Made by a program: the position numbers and the translations under genes | Notes under the pieces: generated by a model | Database searches by the model: none | Told to the model about the DNA's origin: nothing | The model's input: only the letters and a program-made list of their open reading frames with translations | Shown here: piece after piece, positions 49,278 through 59,994 of the stretch | How positions within the stretch are numbered: position 1 is the stretch's first letter | How the letters are laid out: each line of letters starts with the position of its first letter | DNA from: Aurantiochytrium sp. KH105 | Taxonomy: Eukaryota; Sar; Bigyra; Thraustochytrida; Thraustochytriidae | Direction of reading: 5' to 3' | Length of the DNA stretch: 64,000 nucleotides | NCBI GenBank assembly: GCA_003116975.1 | Contig: BGKB01000173.1 | Coordinates: 62,001-126,000 of the forward strand

Positions 49278-49523
49278 GGTTTGTTTGGTTCTTGGTTTAT
49301 TCGCTCCTTCATCGTTGCTCACCGATATTCACAGTTTTTTTTTGAAAAGAAAATAGGAAAAAATAATAATAATGAACTTCTTCACAGTAAGATAATCGTG
49401 CGAGTCTCTCTCGTGAACAGAGGCGGATTGCAAAAGCCTGTGCAGTGAATTAGAGCCACGCACGGCCTGTGTCGCAAAGCAGTACGAACAACTACAATAA
49501 TAACATTTATTATTTTCGACTGA

Positions 49524-51650
49524 TCAACGGGCGGTCCTGATGCGCTCGATGAGCTCCTTGTAAAAGGCCTCTGCCAAGTACCGGCGACGCTGGAAAGACA
49601 TGGACTCTTTCTCCTTGAAGAGATGCTTGGCCGATGCCGGAGCAGCGTCAATGTATGCGGGGAAATTGGCAAACCCAGGACGATTCGGATCACTCTCGTG
49701 CACGACCAAGTTAGGTCGTGCCGTCTCCAGCTTCATGATCACCGCGCCCTCGAACACAGTCTTGGAAAGAAAGAGCAAGTAGAATTTAAGCTCTCGGATG
49801 CCTTGCTTCATTTCATCTCCTGCGAGGTTGCCCTCGGCCTCCTGGTCGATCCAGACACGAAGTCCACGATTGCGAAGCTTGTTTGCCATGAGATTGCAAG
49901 CATCGTCTGCGTCATACTGGCGATGACTCAAAACGATGTGGTACTTGAGCCCAGCAGCCAGCGGGATATTCGCCTGTTCCACACTCCCCGTGTCCTTTTG
50001 GTCTTCGAACAATGAACCATCCTCGAAGAAGGGGTCAAAATCGGCGACAGAAGCATTGGTCACGCCGACTGACGCAACCACACGAGACTTTGCCTCGTGC
50101 GACTTGACCAACTCATCGTACTTGACTTGTGCCCGTGGGTCGCGAGGTGATTGCAAAAGCAGTTGCCAGGGCAGATCCTTGAAAACAGCGTCGCGAGCTC
50201 CGAGGAACATGCTAATGAGCGTCTTGATCGTGCTAGCCGGGCTCTCAGTTTCTGGAACCATGATAAGTCGGATCTGGTTGTCTTTTTCCTCCAGCGCAAA
50301 CATCGACAAATCAAATCGGATGACGGCTTGGTGTCCTGCGAGACGCGGTGCACCCCAACGTGTGCTCAGATCGCCGCTGTGCTTGGCACAAAGCGAAAGA
50401 AGACGTGCAAAGATACCATCAGGGAGAAAGAACTCGGAAAAGTCCAACACGCATGTCAACCCACTCTGAATACTCGCAATATCTTGTTCGAGTTTGCGGT
50501 CCGTCGAGATCTTGAACAGACTACTCACCAAGAAAAGCGTCTCGTCTTGGCGGCCCCTCGTCAGCGCCTCTTCTGGAAACGCCCAGTTTGACATCAGCAT
50601 CGTCTCGTGCATGGACTAAGCGTGGCGATGCCGCGTTTGCGCAGCACCGTTAAGTCTTTCTTGAGACCAGCGTTCTGTAGTTCACGATTGTAGTGCATCT
50701 GCTTGACGTGAGTCTTGTCCGCAATAACGCGCGAAAGCTTGTCAAGAAGCAACTACGGATTCAGAACGACCTTGTCGTACAAGGTGTCTGTTGTGCGGAG
50801 ATGGACGAGCATGCCGAGCTCGCGGAAGAAGCTCAGGAGCTCGTCGAAGAAGCTCAGGAGCTCGTCAGTCTGAGCACCGGCGAGGTACTTGGTCGCGAGC
50901 TCTTGCGCTGTATCAAAAGGCACATAATCGCGGTCCAGCTTCAGCAGGTCGTCCGTCACCTTGAGCCAGCGCAGCGAGATCTTCCGCGAGACAGTCTCGA
51001 GCGACGATGCACTTGCTTCGACAGCAGCGCGCAATTCCGAGGCACAATTTGGCTCGGGCTCAATTGTCGATAGAGAAGAAACTCAAGCTTGCTCTCGAGT
51101 TTGGCACAATGTTTTCGTTTTCGTGAACAGACAGATATTCGACGAGGATATTATTCACCTCGTTGACGTCAATTGATGCCTCGTCATAGTGCGTGCTCAT
51201 GCGAATGATGGGTGCAGTCGGCGCATATAGCTTGATCGAGTTGAGCCAAAAGGAAAGATACTCCACGCCTTTCTCTTGCTTGATGAGGAGTTCCTGCATG
51301 TCGAAGACGACCATGGAAACGCCACCTTCGCGCGTGAGGAAAATGTGGTGTAGCGTGTAAAAGACGTCCTGGCCCGCATAGTCCCAAATCGTAAAGATGA
51401 TCTTCTGGCCCGACTGCGTCTTGCCGGCCATGTTCCTGATCTCTGCAATGTCGAATCGTCGCGCCACCTCGGCCTCGGGCACCAGTTCCACCTGCACCTC
51501 TGCCGCGAAAGGCCGCGCGGCAGAAGAACGTCGGCGTCCAAAGTCGATATTTGAAAATGCCTTGGGAGGAAGAGGTATGGAAGCAAAATCTGCCAACGAG
51601 GTTCGACTTGTTACGGTCAAGAACCCAAGCAAGACACCCAAGCAAAACAT
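49524..51650 (-). pseudogene. ROCO-type (Roc-COR) gene with C-terminal TIR domain, broken
   Basis: Three pieces in order on the minus strand match one ROCO protein. The Roc piece (51060-51650) has WDYAGQDVFYTLHHIF as switch II and STHYDE as the G4-like motif; its P-loop region reads VTSRTSL and has lost the GKT signature. The COR-A piece (about 50750-51034) includes VSRKISLRWLKV and GMLVHLRTTDTLYDKVVLNP. COR-B plus TIR (49524-50612) remains a 362-residue open frame, with VLDFSEFFLPDGIFARLL and then a TIR domain from about residue 228 (KYHIVLSHRQYDADDACNLM, GLRVWIDQEAEGNLAGDEM, LLFLSKTVFEGAVIMKLETA). At least three reading-frame breaks separate the pieces, so it is most likely a pseudogene, though the TIR part could still be expressed alone. 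The Glu in KLETA falls where TIR NADases keep their catalytic Glu. ROCO and TIR proteins work in signalling and innate-type defence. Confidence 0.65.
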
Positions 51651-52747
51651 GAAGACTTGATCGACACGTTGGGCCCAAGCCAGCTAGCTTCCCTACAACG
51701 ACCCAGATCAAGGCAAAGATTGCCAACGTGAAGACCAAATATCGCAAAGTGCAGGCAAAACCGACCAACAACGATCTTGCGCTGGTCCATCGTCGATGAT
51801 TAACCGCTTGGGGTGAAAAAAAGGAGGTGACACAACTTTACGACAAAAGCTTGCACGTCAGGTCCGCCGGGTGTTCTGGGCAGCCAGGCGGCTGCGGAGC
51901 GCGCCTGCGCGCCGTCGAGGCGATCGGCTGAAGTGCGGAATATCGCGAGTGCCAAATCTCTGCAAGACTGTCTTCAGGTCTGACATGAAGACTGTACGAA
52001 AGTGGGAAAGAAAAAATACAGTAATTCTTGCTCATGAAAGAAGAAAAACCCAGGCCGTTCTTTCTATTGTTGCCCGATCTTGGAAATAAACAAAGTCGAT
52101 GGCGAAATGTATGCTTGTTCATGGATGGGGAAAATCTTCGCAATGCCGGGAGAGATAGAGAAAAAATGTTTCAGTTGCGGTTGCGACGAGGACCGGCCTC
52201 TAACGGCCAGCCCGTCAATGCGCCACTTGAGCCTCTCTTTTCTCTCTGCCTTTCCTGTTCCTTTTCTTTCCATTCCATTCTCGTCTTTTCCTTGACGCGG
52301 ATGCACATGCGCACGAATACACACACGCACACACACGCGCAATAAACACATTGACGGGTCGCCTTGCTACCGGCTGCAACCAGTCCTTTTGCTCTCCCGA
52401 AAGCAGGTCGAAAGAACGACTCTCTAAAGGCTTGATTGGGTGGGGCGGGATGCTCTACACCGATGCGCGCGAACCCCCTTGTCGCATTGCGTCTCAGCAG
52501 CATCCTTCTCGGCATCCCAGGACCTTCTAGACACAGGACGCGCGCAAGCGCAAGAACCCCGTCTCTGCGCTTTCTTTCCCATTTCCATTTTTCGCGCGAG
52601 CGAGCGAGCGAGCACGTCGGCCGTTTGGTCGATCGATGGGTGGGTGGGTCAACATAAGTTAGCGCTCGGCCTTGGTTGTCGTGGTCGGGCGAGCGAGCGC
52701 GCACGTCGACCGTTTGGTCGATCGATGGGTGGGTGGGTCAACTTAAG
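51651..52747. other. Intergenic region between the ROCO pseudogene and the PAS-like gene
   Basis: About 1.1 kb. The first 200 bases may hold further decayed ROCO sequence (weak). An ACAC run is at 52320-52340, and an 88-base tandem duplication straddles the stop of the next gene. No supported gene. Confidence 0.45.
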
Positions 52748-52776
52748 TTAGCGCTCGGCCTTGGTTGTCGTGGTCG
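52600..52776. repeat. 88-bp tandem duplication across the 3' end of the PAS-like gene
   Basis: Copies at 52600-52687 and 52689-52776 align with an offset of 89 bases and only three mismatches. Copy two contains the last codons (TTTTKAER) and stop of the minus-strand gene. Copy one repeats the same codons and stop within the 3' UTR. A recent slippage or unequal-exchange event. Confidence 0.9.
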
Positions 52777-55099
52777 CTCCGGCCTTGAGTTGCGGCGGGG
52801 AATTGCCTTTTCTCGTTTTTTTGCTCACCGGACCGGTGCTATCGAACATAGGCGGGAGAGAGACAACGCCTTGGTAGTGGTCCGTGACATCTTGCATGGA
52901 TAATTTGATGAAGACGCCCTTGGGAGAAGGGCCAACGATGTGGGCGCGGTAGCGCAGGACGAGGGTGTTGCCGTTTTTGGCGTCGACGAGGGAGTGTCCC
53001 CAAATCTTTTGTCCCTGCGCCAAGCGCTCCTCCACGCCGCACTTTTTGAAGGCGTGTACCGACCATGCGTCGTAGAGCGGGGACGTGGAGGCGAGCAGGG
53101 GTCCGCCGATGGGGTTGACGCCGGTGAGGGCCTCGAACTTGGCGTCCATCTCGAGACAGAGAAAGGGAGTCCCGTCGTTAGCGTACTCCACAAGTGCGTC
53201 GAATGTGGGGCGGTCCGGCAAAAAGGAAGCCTCCTTGGGGCAGATGAACTCGAAGTCGAAGCGCGGGTCTTTCTGGTGGAGCAGCTCGTTGAGACGCATC
53301 GCGATGGGGCGCTCGAGGAGCTGCTGGCAGATCTCGTACTTGCGCGCGAATCCCTCCTTGGGCAGTGCGCAGAGCGACTCGAAGACCTCATACGCGACAA
53401 CGAAGTTGGCGTCCTCGGGTGCGGGCGCGGCCTCGAGGGGAGGCGCTGTGTGGTCTGCGGTAAGCAGCAGAAAGGACCCATCGACGTCAGCGTCGTCGTC
53501 GTCGTCGTCATTGTTGTTGCTGTTGTCTTTGGTGCCCTCGGCGGCGGCGCTGCGCTGCTCCTCGTCTGCGCGCGGGTGATGGCGCGCGAGCGAGAGGTCG
53601 GTGTGTCTGCGCTTGGCGCCGGCGGCGCGCCTCGTGGTTTCGCCGCCGGTCGCTGATGCTGACGTTGACGTTGACGTTGACGCTGCCGCCAACGCCGCGG
53701 CCGCGGAATCGGAATGCGCACTCCCACTGCGCTCGTGGCCGCCGCGAGCGGCTTGCTGTTGGAATTCTCGCCGGGGATCGAGCTCGAGCTCGTGCTGTTG
53801 CTGGTGCTGATGCGAGGTCTCGTGGACCTGGGACTTGGACTCGGCGGTGGACGACTGCTGTTGCTGCTGCTGCTGCGTCTGCAATGGTCGTGGGGCGGCG
53901 CCGTCGGGATCGGGATGGCCCGTCGGGAAGCTCATAGACGTGGCTGTCATCGTGGAGGTTGAGGACGTCGCCGAGGATGACCGCATCGTGGGGTACGGGG
54001 GGTGGTCCATCACGAGGTGAGAGGCGGCGAAGTTGGACGGCTCGCTCGAGGCGGCGCGGATGAGTGTCCTTCCCTGGCTTGGGCGGCGGTTCTCGAGCGT
54101 GGAGGTCGTCGCAGGGGCACTCGAGCGGTCGATGAGCTGGCGGTGGTACGCGTGCTCGAGGTGCGCCGAGGCCAGTGTCTGGAACGGCCCCCCCGGGATG
54201 CCGTGTACGTGGGGAGACGGGTGATTTTGCGTGTAATCGTGTTGGTTGCTGTGCTGAAAATGCTGGAAAGGTTGTGGTTGATGTTGTCGCTGCTGTTGCT
54301 GCTGCTGTGGCGTTGGCGGGTAGGGAGCGTAGGGGCCGCGCGAGTACGGGGAATAAAAGGGCTGCTGAGGCGGGTAGAAGGGTGGCGGTGGCCCGTCAGT
54401 GCGCGACCCAGGCGGTATCATGGCACTTGCCCGCTCGTGGGGCGTGGCGTTTACGTAGCTGGTGTTGCCGGGCGTGCGTTCCATCGTAGAGGGGTCAGCG
54501 ACGCCAGCGTTGTTTGGCGAGGTCGATGTCACAAGCATGGGAACGTAGTTTGGCTGATGTTGATGTTGTTGTTGCTGCTGCTGCTGCTGCCGCTGCTGCT
54601 GCTGCCGCTGAAGGTTGGCGTGGGCACCCGCAGTCTGGGTATAATCTTTGATGGCGGGACCAGCTTGTCGTTCGTGATAGCCCATGATTTTCCACCCGCG
54701 CTTGCCGATCTGGACGGAGGGGTCGTTTTCGAAGCAGGGCCATACCCTTTCGGCCCGGAGGTGTCGCAGCAAATCGTGCTCGACGGCCGGCGGGAAGGGC
54801 TTGCAGCGGTTGTTGGCCATGACGATGGACTTGAGCGCGTCCTTGAAGGCCCGCGGGCTGTCTTTGGGGAGCGAGCGGCGCGTGCGCAGCCAGGCCTCGT
54901 AGCACTCGCGGCTGAGGATGCCGGAGGCGTCGATGTCGTCTGCGGCCGCGCCGCCCGCGCGCGGCTTCACGAAGCGCATGAACACCTCGAACGAGGTCTG
55001 GCCGCTGCCGCGGCCCGCGGTCCTCTCCGCGGCGGCGGCCGCTATCGCCGCCGCCGCCGCCGCTGCTGCTGCTGCCTGCGCATCGTCGCCCTCGTCCAT
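52748..55099 (-). CDS. Polyglutamine-rich protein with PAS-like C-terminal domain
   Basis: A 783-residue protein from the ATG at 55099 (GAGCATGG, A at -3); about 320 residues of frame upstream are Arg/Ala/Pro composition and are rejected as coding. After a poly-Ala start, residues 30-140 are a helical domain without known family (FEVFMRFVKP, DIDASGILSRECYEAW). The centre is Gln/His/Pro/Ser-rich with CAG-type codon runs. Residues 560-740 are globular: VAYEVFESLCALPKEGF, RPTFDALVEYANDGTPFLCLEMDAKFEALTGVNPIGG and KIWGHSLVDAKNG.TLVLRYRAHIVG, the last two resembling a PAS fold with a sensory pocket. A signalling or transcription role is possible but unproven. GAGC repeats occur about 620 bases upstream on the coding strand. 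Confidence 0.68.
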   Translation of the reverse strand: MDEGDDAQAAAAAAAAAAIAAAAAERTAGRGSGQTSFEVFMRFVKPRAGGAAADDIDASGILSRECYEAWLRTRRSLPKDSPRAFKDALKSIVMANNRCKPFPPAVEHDLLRHLRAERVWPCFENDPSVQIGKRGWKIMGYHERQAGPAIKDYTQTAGAHANLQRQQQQRQQQQQQQQHQHQPNYVPMLVTSTSPNNAGVADPSTMERTPGNTSYVNATPHERASAMIPPGSRTDGPPPPFYPPQQPFYSPYSRGPYAPYPPTPQQQQQQRQHQPQPFQHFQHSNQHDYTQNHPSPHVHGIPGGPFQTLASAHLEHAYHRQLIDRSSAPATTSTLENRRPSQGRTLIRAASSEPSNFAASHLVMDHPPYPTMRSSSATSSTSTMTATSMSFPTGHPDPDGAAPRPLQTQQQQQQQSSTAESKSQVHETSHQHQQQHELELDPRREFQQQAARGGHERSGSAHSDSAAAALAAASTSTSTSASATGGETTRRAAGAKRRHTDLSLARHHPRADEEQRSAAAEGTKDNSNNNDDDDDDADVDGSFLLLTADHTAPPLEAAPAPEDANFVVAYEVFESLCALPKEGFARKYEICQQLLERPIAMRLNELLHQKDPRFDFEFICPKEASFLPDRPTFDALVEYANDGTPFLCLEMDAKFEALTGVNPIGGPLLASTSPLYDAWSVHAFKKCGVEERLAQGQKIWGHSLVDAKNGNTLVLRYRAHIVGPSPKGVFIKLSMQDVTDHYQGVVSLPPMFDSTGPVSKKTRKGNSPPQLKAGATTTTKAER

Positions 55100-56462
55100 G
55101 CTCGGGGCGGCGAGCCACCAGCCGCCGCGCCTGCGCTTCCTCGCGGCCCAGCGCAGCTCTCGCGGGCGCGGCGCGGGGCCCCAGCGCGCCGCCGCCGCGG
55201 CCCTGCCGCTCAGCTCCGCCGCCGCGCCGCGCGCCCGCGCCGTGGGCGCCGTGGTGCCCGCTTCTGCGTCTGCCCGCCCGCGCGCGCGCCGCGGCCCTCC
55301 TCCTCCTCCTCCTCCCCGCGCCGCGCGCCCGACCGGCCTCGCGCGGGCGCTCTCGCTCGCGCCGTTCTCTCGCGGGACCCGCGCGCAGACAGGCAGGCAG
55401 AGCCCGCGCGCTCTCTCTCTTCCCGCCCCGCCCGCCCGCACGCCGCGCAGATCGTCGCGGGCGGCTCGCAGGCGGCGGCCGCGGGCACGCCGCGGCCGCG
55501 AGCGCGCCGGCGATGGATAGCTAGCTGCGCCGCTAGCTCGCGGCGCCCCCCCCCCGCGCGAAGCTGGGCAAGCTGGCCGCGGCGCGGCAGCAGCGGCTGA
55601 CCCGAGAGGGCGCGCGGCGCGCCGGTGCTTCCCCTGGCCCTGCTGCGGACCCGCGCTCGCTTCCGGCGCTGCCTCGCGAGCGCGCCTGCGAGGGCCGCGC
55701 TGCCCGCGCGCGCGGGAGCTTGCTCGCTCGCTCGCTCGCGCGCTTGCCTGGGCCACCCGCGGGCGCTGCGCAGCGCGAGGCGGGCTTGGAGGCGGAGAGG
55801 CAGGCACGCACGGCTGCGAGCGATGGAGGGAGGGATGTTGGATGTTGGTTTGCTTGCGGTGCTTGCTTGCGATGCTTGCTTGCGGTGCTTGCTTGCGTGC
55901 TTGCGTGCTTGCGTGCCTGCGTGCTTGCTCGCTCGCGCGGGGCGAGCGTCGGAGGGGAGGCGGCGGCGCCCACCGTCTGCTTCTCCGCGCTTCCCGGCGG
56001 GCAGGCGTGGGGCCGCTTTGCCTTGGGCGCGGCTCGAGAAGGCGGTTTGCTTCTGGCGCGGGCAAGGCCAGGCGGGAAGGCAGGGCTTTCTTTCTTTCTT
56101 TCTTTTTCCAAGCTTTTTTTTTTCTTCTTTCTTTTTTCTTTCCTTTCTTTCTTTTACTTTACTTTCACCACGGACCACCGTCCCCTCAGCCCCGCCGGGA
56201 ACTGACTGACTGACTGCTGGAACAGACTCCCCCGCAGAGCGGCGGAGATGTGGGGCCGGAGAAGTTGATGTGGGACTACCCGGAAGACGCCCCTCTCGCC
56301 TTGTGTCGCCTGGCATTTCTATCTCTCTTGCGGCCTGTTGGTTTCTGGCGACACGGCCTCTGGCCAGGCCCGGCACCCAGCCAACAACCGAGCGCACCGC
56401 CCGCCCCCCCGTCTCCGTGCTCTCGGCCTCACGCGGATCGCCCCATCCACCCATCCGTGGCC

Positions 56463-56491
56463 GTTCATTCATTCATTCATTCATTCATTCC
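56463..56491. repeat. (CATT)n tetranucleotide run
   Basis: Seven CATT units in non-coding DNA. Confidence 0.85.
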
Positions 56492-57051
56492 ATTCCATCC
56501 TTCGTTCATTTCATCCATGCCTCTCGTCGCGCGGTCCCTCATCGTGGCTGCCAGCCAGCTTCTTTCCTCTCTGCTTCCCTTTCCTTTTTCCTCCTCCCCT
56601 CTCCTTCCGCGAGACCGACTCACAGACAGACAGACAGACAGACAGACAGGCATCCACCCGCCCGACTCCCTCCCGCGCCCCGGCACAAGCCACGCAGAGC
56701 CCGGCCGCGAGGGCGGTCCGCCTCCCCGCGCGGGCAGGTCTCCGCTCGCCCTCACGCCGCCGCCTCGCGCCGGGATGCCCTGCCTCGCGCCATTTCGCCG
56801 TGCGCGCCCGCCGACCAGGCCCCGCGCGCGCCCTCCCTGGCTTCCTGCTGCCTTCCCCTTCCTTCCCCCCTGCGCCCTCCCAGGCCGAGCTGCGCGGCGC
56901 TTACTGCTTGCTCGCTGCTTGCCCTTGCACCGCGCAGCTTGCCCCGCGCGAGCTAGCGCGCCAAGCTGTAGCTCGCAGGACCTGGGGGGGGGCGCCTCCT
57001 TCCTTCCTGCCTGCCTGTCTGCCTGCTGCGTGCGACAGACAAAGAAAGCTC

Positions 57052-57053
57052 GA

Positions 57054-57105
<52 letters not shown>

Positions 57106-57107
57106 AA
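57052..57107. repeat. (AAAG)n tetranucleotide run
   Basis: About 14 AAAG units, the longest tetramer run in the window. Codes only artificial Lys/Glu/Arg frames. Confidence 0.9.
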
Positions 57108-59946
57108 CTGCATGGCAGCTGCTTCAGGTTGGTGCGAAGTATGCTGGCCATGCATGGCGCGAGACTCGCGGTCTTTGTTAGGATCCTTCCTGCTGGTCTG
57201 CGTGCGTGCGTGCGTGCCTGGCTCGGCGTCGCACCGTGCTGCAGCTGCGGTGCGTATGCGATAGCGACATGCGAGCGCGCGAGGGAGGGAGGGAGGATGC
57301 GTGCGACAAACGTGCAGCGTCGCGTTCTTCTTGTCTCGGACGACAGTGCCAGCCAGACAGACAGCCAGCCGCCCGGCCGTGAGGGCGATGCAATCGATTG
57401 CAGCGACTGAATGCGATGCGATGCCATGCGATGCGACGAGAATCATCTGACCTCGCCTCCTCGCCTTCGAGTTAGCTTCGCGAGGCCGCGGCGCTTTTCC
57501 ACGCGGCAGGCACAAAGAAGCTGGCGGCTGCGCTGGGCGCTCTCTTAGATGAAATGCAAGCATGGCCCTGCCGCTGGCAAACAAACATTCCATTCACTGG
57601 GGCCAGGAAGAAAACAGAGACAGATGTGAGGTCGCGACGCGAACAGCGGCGGCGCTTCACCGGGAGGTTCAAGTTGGCAGCTCCGCGGGCGGGTGGGTAG
57701 TTAAAACTAGTTGGCAGTTCGCTCGTTAGTTGCTTCTCACGCACGGCCTAGAGAGCGAGAGCTAGAGGGACCGACCACGGGTAGGCAGGCCTAGGTATAG
57801 GTGGTCGATCGATCGCCGGGAAAGCTTTATTTTGTTCCGTTTTCTTCTTTTTTTTTCTATGATGTATAGATAAGGTCTATAGCGTAGGTAGTACCAACGA
57901 GGAGGCATTGCGCGTGCGTGCGCATCAATTTTCTGCGCGGACGAGCGATACTTGCCTCGCCCGTGGCTGGCTGCAGGCCGCAGCTGGCCAGGCCAGAGGT
58001 GGGGGAGCGCTAAGGCGCGCGAGAGAGTCCCGCGGCTGCGGCGGCTCACACCAGCCAGGACGAAGAAAGAGGGCGAGCGCACAGGGCAAGAACACGGGGA
58101 AGGAAACGGTGGTGAGGCGTGGGGAGAGCGCGCGCGCGAGAGAAAGCAAGAGATAGAGAAAGAGGACGGAGAGATCGACACGGAGAGAGAGAGAGAGTGC
58201 ATTCTTGCGTTCTTGCGCTGCGCGAGGCTTCCGGAATCCGCCCACAAAGACTGCCAACAACCAAGCTGCCGTGCGGCCCCACAGAGGAGCACTGCAACAC
58301 AAACCCGAGTATCCCAGAGCCCCCACACAAGGCGATGGGCCCCACGAGAGACCCCCCTCACCAGACCCACACCTGGCCGTTTCCGCCGCGCGCCACAGCC
58401 ACTGGCTCGCCTGCCTGCTTTCTCGTTCGATCCTGGCTGCTTCGCGAGCAAGAGCAGGTCCGCGCCTGACGGGCTGCTGGCTGGCTCGTTGCCGGCCGGG
58501 CTGTGGCGGCTGGCTGGGCCGGTGTGGCTACGCGGCCCTTGCCACTGCGAGCCAGGCGTGCGGCCGTCGAGGCGTCCCCGAGCGGTGCGACCAGCGGTTC
58601 TCGATAAAGTTCGTAAGACGGGCGCAACGACCACTCACTCAATCAGGCCAGCTTTATCTAGCGAGCGGGCGAGCGAGCGAGCGAGCGAGCGATCTCGCCT
58701 GTCGCGGGCCGTCGACGACCGATCAATCGATCGGCGCCGACGGATCTTTGGCCCTGGCTGTGGCTGCTGGCCGCCATGCACTCACCCAGTGCACGGCCAG
58801 GTGGTGGTGAAAGGGTCGGTGGGTGCAAGGCTGCTGTCGCCAGCGTCCATCGATCCATCCATGGCCATGCGCACATCCATCTGTACATCCATCATCTGCG
58901 TCCAGCACGGCAATGCAGACACATCGAACCACCATCCATCCATCCATCCTTCCATCCATGCATCGCACAGCACGCGGATCCAGCGCCTCGCTCGCTCACC
59001 TCACCTCCCTCACCTCGCGCGGCGCCCCGAGCGTGACAGCGGACGCTTCCTCGGCGCGGTCAGGTCGTGCCAAGCCCTCGCCGCGCCCAGAGTCGTTCCC
59101 GAACGCCCGGCGCTCCGTGGCTCCGGCGGCCCCGCCAGACTCGGGGACGCTTGCAGCTGCGTGCGGCGCGGCGCGGCGCGCCTCGCTTCGTGCGATCTGT
59201 CGCACATCAGTGTAGTATCTAGTATGTGCACACAGGATCAGCTGCAGGCAGTCAGTCTGTCAGTCATATCGCGCACAGTCGCCGCCCGGGTCTAGTCAGG
59301 CCGGCCAGGCGGCGCGGAGCCAGGCCGGCAGCCGTCCCCGCGTCGCAGCGTCCCGGGCGGGCGGCCGCGTACGAACTCGCGAGGCGCGGGACCTCAGGCG
59401 GCCGCCACCTGGCTGCTGCAGCCAGCCAGATGGATAGACAGTTTGGGTCTCGGGATCCTCGCGCAAGGCGCAGCGCATCCCGGCGGTTTCCTCGCCGCAG
59501 ACACAGAGAGAGCAGGCAGAGAGGGAGGGGCTCGCAGGCGGCTCGCGCGGCCGAAGTTGCAGAAGCTGCGCGCCCCCGCGGCCAAGCTAGCCGCCGCCGG
59601 CCGGCTTCTCCGCTAGCTCGGCGAGCTCCTCGCGGCGCACGCGACGCACGCGCGGCCGAGCAGCCAGCTTCACGCGCGCAAGCAGTAGCTTCTGCAGAGG
59701 GGCGCAGAGGGAGAGGGAGTGAGCGCTTCCTCTCCTTCCCGAGTTCTTTCATCTTCTTTTTGTTTTCCTTCTTACTTTTAAAGTTGTTTCTTTTGTCGCC
59801 ATCCACCGTGCGTCTATGGTCCGCGCCTTGATTGATTGATTGATTGATCGATCGATATACTAACCCTAGGCGGCCGCGGCAGGAATCCGGGCCGCGCCGC
59901 CTCGCTGGCTGCAAGAAGGGCTAGCTGCGCTGCGCTGCGCTGGGTC

Positions 59947-59994
59947 TGCCGAGCCTGGATCCTGCCGAGCCTGGATCCTGCCGAGCCTGGATCC
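59947..59994. repeat. 16-bp tandem triplicate
   Basis: Three exact copies of TGCCGAGCCTGGATCC, each containing a BamHI-type palindrome, followed by a partial fourth. Confidence 0.85.

Noticed and set aside
55100-56065. Upstream extension of the PAS-like protein by about 320 residues
   Set aside because: Begins at a weak start and reads as Arg/Ala/Pro composition; a good ATG context exists at 55099.
57952-59295. 447-residue plus-strand open frame
   Set aside because: Arg/Ser/Pro-rich translation with HisProSerIle repeats from CATC tetramers. No similarity to any family I know.
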